Below, in pieces: positions 26,214-33,380 of a DNA stretch of 33,380 nt; the first letter of the stretch is position 1; each line of letters begins with the position of its first letter. The position numbers and the translations under genes were made by a program. The stretch covers positions 1-33,380 of the forward strand of contig JAPOXR010000024.1 in assembly GCA_026706985.1 (NCBI GenBank). Direction: 5' to 3'. The notes below the pieces were generated by a model. The model searched no databases and was not told the origin of the DNA. It saw nothing but the letters and a program-made list of their open reading frames with translations. The DNA comes from Paracoccaceae bacterium (GTDB lineage: Bacteria > Pseudomonadota > Alphaproteobacteria > Rhodobacterales > Rhodobacteraceae).

Positions 26214-26717
26214 AGCGATTAGCATGAGAGGTGTCGCCTTGCCAACCCGCCCGCGGAGTAAATTCTGAAGCTGCTCTGCCCGGCGAACATTTCCCATAGG
26301 CGCCGGAACAATGAATGACGGGGATGCCCGCGGGAACAATCAGCTTGAGACAGCATCAACCAAGTGATTGGTTTGCGGGAATTCATGGTGGCCGCGCGCC
26401 CCTGTCGACGCAGAAATCCGGACTTCTGTATCCCCCGGCGCTGCGGTCGGGCGTTTCCGGCCGAAGCGGTCGTTTACAATCCCCGCCACCGGACCGGCCA
26501 AGGCATACACGCCTCCGACGACTACCCCGAAACAGGCTTCGGCAGCCCCGTCATCATACCGCAATGTCTTCTCCAGGCCCGACTGCAAAGCGCTGCAGTC
26601 CTGAAGAGCAGTACCGATCATACCCGGATTTGCTGCGATCTGGTCACGGTATTCCGGTGTCGGCAGCAGCGTAATCTCCGGGCACAACCGAGGGGGCGGA
26701 CAAGTTCAGCCTATGTT
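26214..26717. other. Unassigned stretch with one doubtful ORF
   Basis: About 500 bases separate the receptor leader from the MttB remnant. The only long reading frame is on the minus strand, TTG 26687 to 26340 (115 residues, middle part LEKTLRYDDGAAEACFGVVV). It resembles no family known to me and has no good start. It begins shortly after the MttB remnant stop. It may be a decayed gene piece. Nothing else is seen. Confidence 0.25.
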
Positions 26718-27233
26718 TCAGACGAAAGAATCGGGCATCTGCTCTTTGCGTAAGCTGATGAATTCACGAATGGACTCGTCGATACCCTGATCAAGTTCCG
26801 GTTTCTGATAATTGTCGAGCAGCCACTTCACCCTTTCCGAAGCAAGTGACTGCGTGTCTTTGCCACCCTCTTCACTCCATGTCTCGAAGGGTTTGTAGTC
26901 GAACAGGCCGGTGCGCCAGAAGGCGGACTGGAAATTCCACTGCGTATGCGCACAGCCGAGATAATGCCCGCCGGGACCGACCTCCTCGAGCGCGTCCAGT
27001 GCCAGGCCGTTTTCGCTGATATCAACGCCCTTTGCCAGATGATGCAGTATGGCGAGTTGGTCGGCATCCATGACGAATTTCTCATACGAGCTGGCCAGCC
27101 CGCCCTCGAGCCACCCGCAGGCATGAAGCATGAAATTCACCCCACCCAGCATTGCCGCATTCAAAGTGTTGGCGGATTCATAGGCTGCCTGCGCGTCCGG
27201 CAGTTTGGAGCCGCAGAGACCGCCGCCGGAACG
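26718..27233 (-). pseudogene. C-terminal remnant of an MttB-family trimethylamine/betaine methyltransferase
   Basis: The minus-strand frame reads SGGGLCGSKLPDAQAAYES from about 27230 and continues to TGA at 26718, giving about 171 residues. It matches the C-terminal third of MttB-family corrinoid methyltransferases, including the non-pyrrolysine glycine-betaine type. Family blocks are GGVNFMLHACGWLEGGL, SYEKFVMDADQL, GPGGHYLGCAHTQ and a C-terminus ending MPDSFV. Homology stops at about 27233, where the amtB-like copy begins. About 300 N-terminal residues are missing, with no start codon of the family, so the piece is not functional. It indicates a methylotrophic C1/TMA-type gene once lay here or was brought in. 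Confidence 0.85.
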
Positions 27234-27462
27234 GAATATTCACCGTTCTGGTCACCACTGTTCTGGTCAAGCTGATTGGTCTCGTATTGCCATTCAGGGT
27301 CAATGCCGAAGACGAACAGGGCGGATTGGATATGGCCGCACATGGCGAACGCGCCTACGATCTGAACTCGTAACCGCCGACACATTCCCGGCTGCCGGCC
27401 CGAAGACAAATTCGGGCCGGTGCCGTTCCCGAACCTCCATGACATGGTGGAGGCGCCGGCAT
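27232..27462 (+). repeat. Second copy of the amtB 3' end and hairpin (231 bp)
   Basis: This segment aligns without gaps to 23207-23437 with 19 mismatches in 231 bases, about 92 % identity. The first 142 bases encode the last AmtB residues (from the TVLVTTVLVKLIG region to the stop at 27371-27373). Five of six differences there are silent and one changes a serine to asparagine. No start or upstream amtB part is present, so it cannot be a gene. The left edge abuts the MttB remnant and the right edge turns into a TonB-receptor fragment. Confidence 0.92.
27395..27420 (+). terminator. Hairpin in the amtB copy
   Basis: CCGGCCCGAA (27395-27404) and TTCGGGCCGG (27411-27420) pair perfectly over 10 positions; the loop is GACAAA. 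Compared with the copy behind the full amtB gene, the stem wobble is now a G-C pair while three of six loop bases differ. This is the pattern expected for a conserved RNA structure. It is now part of a remnant. Confidence 0.6.
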
Positions 27463-27543
27463 AGCCCGCCTCCGGGTTGCAGTCAGCGGGCGGCACCTTC
27501 CTGACAACAGCCAGGTCATCAAATTTAAACTGAATTGCCGCCT
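27455..27543 (-). pseudogene. Fragment of a second TonB-dependent receptor
   Basis: The plus-strand bases 27455-27543 resemble 25475-25565 inside the intact receptor gene, about 70 % identical with a two-base length difference. On the minus strand they encode FDDLAVVRKVPPADCNPEAGYAG, corresponding to the LDDQTAIRAV...DCDPEEGYAG segment of the intact receptor. It is a short piece of a paralogue, not a recent copy, and has no flanking receptor sequence. It joins the amtB copy through the shared GCCGGCAT. Confidence 0.75.
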
Positions 27544-27556
27544 GACCCGGATTTCT

Positions 27557-27583
27557 CAGTGCGCTGTGCAAAAAGGCGCACTG
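27557..27583. repeat. Perfect 8-bp hairpin between the remnants and hsdR
   Basis: CAGTGCGC (27557-27564) and GCGCACTG (27576-27583) pair perfectly around 11 bases. It lies about 110 bases past the hsdR stop in the direction of hsdR transcription. It may end the hsd message, although the T-run on that strand precedes rather than follows the stem. It could also mark an old element edge. Confidence 0.4.
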
Positions 27584-27694
27584 TGAAAAAAGGTTAACTG
27601 CGTTCCGCTTGGACAAGGCGAGGACGGGCTTTCATATCTGAGCAATCCGCTGCAGATGGTCGTCCTGAAATTTGTATCTCAAATATCTTTGCGC

Positions 27695-30600
27695 TCATGC
27701 GGCCCACCTCGCCGAGAGGACCTCGGCCTGTTGCAAAACGGTCTGCACGGCGGCGTCCTGAAAGTCAGGCGGATATCCGTGCTTCCTGAGGATGCGTTTG
27801 ACCAGAACCCGCATTCGGGCGCGCGCCGAATCGCGGTGCTGCCAGTCCACGGAGGCGTTGCACTTCAGCCCGTTCAGCAACTCATGGGCGATGATGCGAA
27901 GTTGTTCGTCCCCCATCACCTCAACCGCGCTCTCATTCTGTGCGAGGGCATCATAGAATGCGATTTCCTCCTGACTGAGTCCTTCCTCCTCGTCGCGTTG
28001 GTGTGCAGTGCGGATGTCCTTGGCAAGATCTATCAATTCCTGAATGACTTCCGCCGTGGTGATGGCATTGCTGTGGTAACGGGCGATCGCCTCCTCCAAC
28101 CGCTGGGAGAAGGCGCGGGTCTGCACGACGTTGACCTGGCTTCGTGAGCGAAGCTCGCCGTTGATGAGCTTGCGCAGTGCCTCCAATGCAAGATTCTTTG
28201 TCTCCATTCCCTGTATCTCGGCGAGGAACTCGTCGGAAAAGATGGAGATGTCCGAGGTGTCCAGCCCGGCCTCGAGAATGTCGACGATTTCGGTCGAGAC
28301 GACGGCGCGGCTGACGATCTGCTGCACTGCCAAATCCCGCTCGGCGGAGGACATGCCGGCACCGGGCGCACTCTTGGCAAGCGCCGCCCGGACGGTCTGG
28401 AAGAAACCCACTTCGTCGCGGATGTCGCGCGCCTCGTCGCTGGCGGCCGCGAGGGCGAACGCCTTGGAGAGCGCCAGGACGGCATCGTTGAATCGACGAT
28501 GGATGCGTTTCTTGCCTTCTTCGGTCAATGCCCTAGCCGATTCGCGCTGCTGTATTTCGAGAACCCTCTCGATCGCACTGGCGAGCGTCACGAGCCGTTC
28601 CTGCGGTGATCCGGTGAGCCCGGCTTGGTAGTCGAAGCCATGGAACATGGCACTCACGATCTCGTACTTCTCCAGCATCACCGCGACGGCCTCGGCCTCG
28701 TCGATACCGGAATGCCTCCGATCATCGTGTGAATATCGGCCAAGGGCCGACTTCAGATTCTGCGCGATGCCGATGTAGTCAACGATCAGTCCAGCCGGCT
28801 TGTCGCGGAACACCCGATTGACGCGGGCGATGGCCTGCATGAGCCCGTGCCCACGCATGGGCTTGTCGATGTACATCGTGTGCAGGCTCGGCGCGTCGAA
28901 CCCGGTAAGCCACATGTCCCGCACGATCACCAGCTTGAGGGCGTTATCCGCGTCCTTGATCCGCTTGGCGAGCAACTCCCGACGCGCCTTGCCGCCAATG
29001 TGCCGTTGCCAGTCTTTCGGGTCCGACGCCGCGCCAGTCATGACGATCTTGACGACGCCTCTTTCGTCATCGTCGCTGTGCCAGTCCGGGCGCAGCTTGA
29101 CGATCTCTCCGTAGAGCGCAACGCATATCCTCCGGTTCATGCAGACGACCATGGCCTTGCCATCCATGCCGACGACACGGTTTTCAAAGTGCTCGACCAA
29201 GTCCCCGGCAACCAAACTCAAACGCTTTTCCGTCCCGACGACAGCCTCAACGTTTGCCCATCTGCGCTTTAGGCGCTCTTGCTCGCCTTCGGCCTCGTCC
29301 TCGGTCAGATCCGCGATCTTGTAGTCGAGCGCCAGTTTCTTGTCCTCGTCGAGTTCGATGCGGGCGAGGCGGCTCTCGTAGTAGATTGGCACAGTCGCGC
29401 CGTCCTCGACGCCCCGGTTGATATCGTAGACGTCGATATACTCGCCGAACACGGCAGGGGTGTTAACGTCCTCCGTTTCGACCGGCGTGCCCGTGAAGCC
29501 GATGAAGGAGGCGTTCGGCAGCGCGTCGCGGAGATATTTGGCGAATCCGTACGCGATTTCTCCTGTTTTGTGCGCTACCTTAGCGCGGAAGCCATACTGG
29601 CTGCGGTGCGCTTCGTCCGCAATGACGACGATGTTGTGGCGGTCGGTGAGCACCGGATAGGTAGTCTCGCCTAACTCAGGCGCAAACTTCTGGATGGTCG
29701 TGAACACCACGCCACCGGAAGGGCGGGCCAACACCTTCTGCAAATCCTCGCGGCTTTCTGCCTGCTGCGGAATCTGGCGGAGCAGGTCTCGGCACATCGA
29801 GAATGTGCCGAACAACTGGTCGTCGAGATCGTTGCAGTCGGTTATGGCGACAATGGTCGGGTTCTTCATCGCCGGGCAGGCAATAATCTGTCCGGCGTAG
29901 AACGCCATGAGCAGGCTCTTTCCGGAGCCCTGTGTGTGCCAGATGACGCCGATGCGCCGGTCGCCTCCGGGGCTCGCGGCCGCGATCGTGCGCTCGACTG
30001 CGTGGCGCACGGCGTGGAACTGATGATAACCGGCCACGATTTTGACAAGCCCCGCGCCTGTGTCCTCGAACACGGTGAAATCCCGGATCAGAGTCAGAAA
30101 CCGGTTTTTCTCAAACACACCCACTATGACGGTTTCAAGTTCCGGCGCGCCCTTCGGAGCGACGGCGGAGCCGTCCACGGTGCGCCAGGGCATGAACCGT
30201 TCGAGATTGGCCGTCAGCGATCCAAGGCGCGCCTGAAGCCCGTCCGAAGTCATTAGGGCTGCGTTGGTGCGGAACAGGGAAGGGATCTCGCCCTTATAGG
30301 TCTGGAGCTGGTTGAACGCCCCTCTGAGGGTTGCGTTTTCGTCGCCGGGGTTCTTCAACTCGATTACGGCCAGGGGCAGGCCGTTGACGAACAGGACAAC
30401 GTCGGGGCGGCGATTGTTTTCGCGCTCGATCACCGTGAATTGGTTCACCGCCAGCCAGTCGTTGGCCTCAATGTCGTCAAGATCGATCAGACGGGCGGTT
30501 TCGCCTCCTACACTGCCGTCTTCCCGGGGAATCTCAATGGGCACGCCCTCGACCAGATAGCGGTGTAGGCGGCGGTTCTCCTCGACGAGGGAGGGGGATT

Positions 30601-30832
30601 CCGTCTGCCGCACCTTGCGCAGCACGTCCCCCAGCGTCTCGGCGGGCAGCTGCGGATTAAGGCGTGCGAGCGCCTCGCGGAGCCGTCCGGTCAGCAGCAC
30701 CTCGTCGTAGCTTCCGCGCTCCGGCGCCGTACCTTCTGGGCCGATATCCGCACCGTGGAGCACGGTGTAGCCGAGTCCGGCGAGCCATGCGAGGGCGGCG
30801 CCTTCCACCTCGCTTTCAGAGAATTTGGCCAT
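27695..30832 (-). CDS. hsdR: Type I restriction enzyme R subunit
   Basis: HsdR is the ATP-driven translocase and nuclease of a type I restriction complex (R2M2S). The 1045-residue protein has the PD-(D/E)XK nuclease (PDVVLFV with aspartate near 145 and VIELKNP with E and K near 159-161). Walker A is TQGSGKS (about 301-307), DEAH is at about 407-410, and FIGFTGTP is the motif after it. The C-terminal helical part ends in a basic region ([16 protein letters not shown]). [11 protein letters not shown] segment replaces the TDRNDLDDQ I know from relatives. ATG 30832 is chosen over TTG 30835 because it overlaps the stop of the PIN gene by one base. It ends the locus on the left. Confidence 0.95.
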   Translation of the reverse strand: MAKFSESEVEGAALAWLAGLGYTVLHGADIGPEGTAPERGSYDEVLLTGRLREALARLNPQLPAETLGDVLRKVRQTESPSLVEENRRLHRYLVEGVPIEIPREDGSVGGETARLIDLDDIEANDWLAVNQFTVIERENNRRPDVVLFVNGLPLAVIELKNPGDENATLRGAFNQLQTYKGEIPSLFRTNAALMTSDGLQARLGSLTANLERFMPWRTVDGSAVAPKGAPELETVIVGVFEKNRFLTLIRDFTVFEDTGAGLVKIVAGYHQFHAVRHAVERTIAAASPGGDRRIGVIWHTQGSGKSLLMAFYAGQIIACPAMKNPTIVAITDCNDLDDQLFGTFSMCRDLLRQIPQQAESREDLQKVLARPSGGVVFTTIQKFAPELGETTYPVLTDRHNIVVIADEAHRSQYGFRAKVAHKTGEIAYGFAKYLRDALPNASFIGFTGTPVETEDVNTPAVFGEYIDVYDINRGVEDGATVPIYYESRLARIELDEDKKLALDYKIADLTEDEAEGEQERLKRRWANVEAVVGTEKRLSLVAGDLVEHFENRVVGMDGKAMVVCMNRRICVALYGEIVKLRPDWHSDDDERGVVKIVMTGAASDPKDWQRHIGGKARRELLAKRIKDADNALKLVIVRDMWLTGFDAPSLHTMYIDKPMRGHGLMQAIARVNRVFRDKPAGLIVDYIGIAQNLKSALGRYSHDDRRHSGIDEAEAVAVMLEKYEIVSAMFHGFDYQAGLTGSPQERLVTLASAIERVLEIQQRESARALTEEGKKRIHRRFNDAVLALSKAFALAAASDEARDIRDEVGFFQTVRAALAKSAPGAGMSSAERDLAVQQIVSRAVVSTEIVDILEAGLDTSDISIFSDEFLAEIQGMETKNLALEALRKLINGELRSRSQVNVVQTRAFSQRLEEAIARYHSNAITTAEVIQELIDLAKDIRTAHQRDEEEGLSQEEIAFYDALAQNESAVEVMGDEQLRIIAHELLNGLKCNASVDWQHRDSARARMRVLVKRILRKHGYPPDFQDAAVQTVLQQAEVLSARWAA

Positions 30833-31338
30833 CAAGCCGCGGTTCTGCCCGATTCCAGGACGAATCTTGCACGCTCACGGCGGAGCATTTCATAGGGGCT
30901 CATGCAGCGCAGTCCGAGGCCGATGCAGGCGTTGGGAATCTTGACCTTGCCGGTGGTGTCGGCTGGAACTTCGTGCGTAACGACAATGCATTCGTGGGCC
31001 ATTGCGTGTGCGACAAGCCAGTAGTCGGCGACCTGGAGGAAGGTTTTCACGGCTGCAGGCTGGTACCCGTGGCTGCTCGCCCAATCGCTAACGGTGCGAA
31101 GGGCCGCCGCTACCGCGTCGTCCGGTTGCAGAAAGAACCTGTCGCTCCGCGCTGCGGCCCACTCCGCCAGCTCGTCGTCACCGGCTTGCAGTTCGTACGC
31201 GACCTTGTCGATGCTTGCGACCTTGCCCGCGTTGTTCTGCTCAACCATCCAGTTCCAGAAGGCGGGGCAGAAGTCGAAACCGTAGTGCAGATTCTTGGCC
31301 TGGATGAAGACGTTCGAATCGACGAGATATGACGTCAT
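30832..31338 (-). CDS. PIN-fold protein of the DUF4411 type, possible RNase toxin
   Basis: The 168-residue product starts [16 protein letters not shown] with D7 of a PIN-like nuclease fold. It has further acidic residues at E49 (VAYELQAG), D105 ([11 protein letters not shown]) and E123 (VVTHE), and a C-terminal MSPYEML segment. This is the layout of DUF4411/PIN-domain proteins, which are usually found next to XRE-ImmA regulators. PIN proteins commonly cleave RNA as toxins. It overlaps the XRE/ImmA gene by four bases (ATGA) and hsdR by one, so it sits inside one operon. Function is inferred from family and context. Confidence 0.8.
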   Translation of the reverse strand: MTSYLVDSNVFIQAKNLHYGFDFCPAFWNWMVEQNNAGKVASIDKVAYELQAGDDELAEWAAARSDRFFLQPDDAVAAALRTVSDWASSHGYQPAAVKTFLQVADYWLVAHAMAHECIVVTHEVPADTTGKVKIPNACIGLGLRCMSPYEMLRRERARFVLESGRTAA

Positions 31339-32486
31339 CCCGTCACTCCGGCTTCGCGCCCGAGATTGTTGAAGGTTTTGGTCTTCTTGATGCCCAACAT
31401 CCGGAATGCGTCGCGATAGAGCGTCTGGCCCTCAAGCGTACTCACCACAAGTGCACGAGCGAACCGCCGACCGACCCGTGCGACCGTCGTTCGATAGAAG
31501 TCGCCGCCACTGCCCGACTTCACCAGCTTCCCAAGTCGTTGACTCTCTTGCGCCCAGGCGGCGTCAAAGCGTTCGCGTGTCAGCCAGCCTGCGTCGAGCA
31601 GGCGGCGCAGGATGACCAGCGTGCTGACCTTGAAGATACGCGCCAGCCGGGACAGCGCGTCCGGAAGCGGCTCGTTCCGCCTCAGATCAGATCGCAGGGC
31701 ATCCAGCGGCACCAGTAGCTCCGCCGCCACCGCGTTGCACCACACTTCCTCGTCCCGGAAGCCTGGCCCTGGCACGACACCGAGATTCGACAAGGCCGAA
31801 GCGCCAAGCCAGATATGGGCGAGTTCGTGCGCAAGCGTGAACATCTGCGCCGCCTTGGTGTCCTTTCCATTGACGAAAATCAGCGGCGCGAGAGGGTCAC
31901 ACAACGCAAAACCACGAAATTCGGTGGGGTCGAGACTGCGGCGACTGTTGCTCATCACGACGCCGCTCACCATGACGAGCACACCGGTGTCATCAGCTTG
32001 ACGGATGAACAGCCGCAGCGCATCGGTCCAGGTAGGACACTCGCGCCGGGTGACCAGATCGAAGCCCAGTGTCTCCCGCATCCGCCTCGCGACGGTTTCC
32101 GGGGATGCCTCGATTGAAGCACTGCCAACGAAGTCGACCTCCGTTTCGCCGCCGACTCGGGCATGGTTCCGATACCAACTCTGCCGCTCCTGGCAGGCAT
32201 AGATCGTGTCCATCAGGTTGGGGCTGGGACGTGTGACCGCATGCCCGGCGAAGGTGCGGTAGTCCGGAATGGGAAGAACTTCTTCCGGCGGTGTTGAGAG
32301 AAAGAGATAACCGACCGGCACATGTACCGCGTGTGCAAACGCTTCCAACTGCTTCAGGGTCGGTTGAATCCGGCCCGTTTCCCACTCGGGAAGCTTCTTG
32401 AACTTCGCTGTCAGATCTTCCTGAGCGATGCCGGCGCGCTCACGTGCCCAGCGCAGGAGGACTGGATTGACGGGTGAGCGGATCAT
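31335..32486 (-). CDS. XRE-HTH / ImmA-IrrE metallopeptidase regulator
   Basis: The 383-residue protein has an N-terminal XRE-type helix-turn-helix (about 8-62, LLRWARERAGIAQEDL and PEWETGRIQPTLKQLEAFA). An ImmA/IrrE-type zinc metallopeptidase domain follows, with HELAH at 220-224 (TLAHELAHIW) and a likely third ligand E247 before CNAVAAELLVP. Such proteins act as repressors or antitoxins that can be removed by, or cleave, partners under stress. The start ATG overlaps the hsdS stop (ATGA), and its own stop overlaps the PIN gene. It is likely the control component of the embedded pair. Confidence 0.85.
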   Translation of the reverse strand: MIRSPVNPVLLRWARERAGIAQEDLTAKFKKLPEWETGRIQPTLKQLEAFAHAVHVPVGYLFLSTPPEEVLPIPDYRTFAGHAVTRPSPNLMDTIYACQERQSWYRNHARVGGETEVDFVGSASIEASPETVARRMRETLGFDLVTRRECPTWTDALRLFIRQADDTGVLVMVSGVVMSNSRRSLDPTEFRGFALCDPLAPLIFVNGKDTKAAQMFTLAHELAHIWLGASALSNLGVVPGPGFRDEEVWCNAVAAELLVPLDALRSDLRRNEPLPDALSRLARIFKVSTLVILRRLLDAGWLTRERFDAAWAQESQRLGKLVKSGSGGDFYRTTVARVGRRFARALVVSTLEGQTLYRDAFRMLGIKKTKTFNNLGREAGVTG

Positions 32487-33361
32487 GGCAAGGCCTCAAT
32501 CGCTTTCCCGGCTTCACCGAGGCGGATTTCACCGGACATGAGCTTCGGGAGAAGGAGGTCGCGGGTTTGGGCGAGTGTAACAGTTTCGTGAATGTTGGTG
32601 CCAATGCGATCAAGAAGCGACTGCGTTAAATCCTGAAACGCACAAGCAACTTCCTCTGGTGGCAAGCACACCTCGTATCGCGCCATCACCTTCCAGTTCG
32701 TGCGGGGCATTTTGGTGCCTGTCGAGGTCCGGTCCGTGTATTCCACGAACTCATCGGAGGACAGGCATGCAAGTGTAAACGCTGTCCACTGCTGTGCCCG
32801 TGGGACTGCCACTACAATGTCGGTCGAGCAAATGCCTTCTATCGGAGCAATTCCAACCTTATGGAAGTAAGGCCGCAGCTTCCCAAATAGGATCTCTCCT
32901 CTACGGAAATGAGTCTTGTTGCTCTTGACCTTCCCCGCGCCCTCCCACTCCGACAGTCCAATCGATCGGCGCGGCATATGCTCAAGGCCGATGTACGGTG
33001 TGTCCTCTGAAACATCTGCAGGACTGACGCCTCGCCGCGGAGAATCAACGATATCCGCTAGGATTCCATGGCTCCACCCTATCGGCTTGTCCTCGTCGTC
33101 CAACGCGTCGGGGAACAGGTCCCAGAGTTCGGGAGCGAGGTAGGGGGAGCGGCCTTCGGCCTTGGCGCGGGTGGGGCCGAAATCGACGAACCAGTCCTTG
33201 AAGATCACCCGCGCCATCGCCTCCAACGTCTGATTCATACGGCGGTTCAAGTCGATCTTGTCGTCGAGAACATCAAAAACTGTTGATATCGCTCTTTGCT
33301 CTTGAAGCGACGGAAGTTCTATTTTGGGGATTATATATTTGACAATATTTTGATGTGTCAA
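32483..33361 (-). pseudogene. hsdS: Type I restriction specificity subunit, C-terminal half (5' part disrupted or outside)
   Basis: The frame from 33361 (TTG) to 32483 encodes 292 residues: the central conserved region of HsdS (PSLQEQRAISTVFDVLDDKI, then LNRRMNQTLEAMARVIFKDWF), the second target-recognition domain, and the C-terminal repeat ending LLLPKLMSGEIRL. The first recognition domain is missing. Directly upstream in frame lies TAA (33365-33367, minus strand), so the N-terminal half is either separated by a nonsense or frameshift change or never belonged to this frame. Only 13 more bases are in the window, so an interrupted gene is likely but a naturally split or half-size S subunit is possible. 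It overlaps the next gene by four bases. Confidence 0.8.
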
Positions 33362-33380
33362 TACTTAGCGACTCCATGAG

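Noticed and set aside
26159-26340. Cobalamin or TPP riboswitch before the TonB receptor
   Set aside because: A GGGAA-like element appears on the minus strand, but no GCCACTG-type B12 box or TPP core was found.
1-33380. CRISPR arrays, tRNA or rRNA genes
   Set aside because: No regular direct repeats with spacers and no cloverleaf or rRNA-like sequence were recognised in any gap on either strand.

Overview
The window looks like chromosomal DNA of an alphaproteobacterium. The evidence is the ntrB-ntrC-ntrY-ntrX-trkA block with hfq nearby, a fused ispDF next to pgpA, a HemB with the aspartate-rich (non-cysteine) metal site, and an Hfq and Mfd of alphaproteobacterial type. The order cannot be fixed from sequence alone; a Rhodospirillales-like or other free-living or symbiotic lineage is a guess.

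Left edge (1-1620): decayed mobile and host DNA. It holds the N-terminal part of an ISAs1-family transposase running off the edge on the minus strand, a broken IS1595/ISXO2-type transposase with a small coupled ORF, and a FrnE/DsbA-like gene interrupted by an in-frame TAG. Housekeeping core (1811-10805): mfd and hemB (divergent), a Tat-exported SYLF/Ysc84-domain protein, a 3-hydroxyisobutyrate-dehydrogenase-type reductase divergent from a membrane-anchored penicillin-acylase-family hydrolase, then hfq.

Nitrogen and potassium block (10821-23395): trkH, trkA, ntrX, ntrY, ntrC and ntrB lie on the minus strand, tightly packed behind a good sigma70-type promoter. ispDF, pgpA and the ammonium transporter amtB lie divergently on the plus strand. 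NtrC and NtrX both lack the GAFTGA loop needed to engage sigma54, and NtrY has an altered phospho-acceptor box. The usual neighbour dusB is absent, and hfq points towards trkH instead of following trkA.

Right side (23690-33380): a TonB-dependent receptor, then a patchwork of gene remnants. These are an MttB-family methyltransferase C-terminus, a 231-bp copy of the amtB 3' end with its hairpin, and a piece of a second TonB receptor; they meet at short shared sequences. After this comes a type I restriction locus read leftwards: hsdS (5' part disrupted or outside), an XRE-HTH/ImmA metallopeptidase regulator, a DUF4411-like PIN protein and hsdR. All four overlap by 1-4 bases. hsdM would be expected beyond the right edge. 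The compact hsdS-regulator-PIN-hsdR arrangement is the best candidate for an unusual system here: a possible toxin or control module built into a restriction operon.
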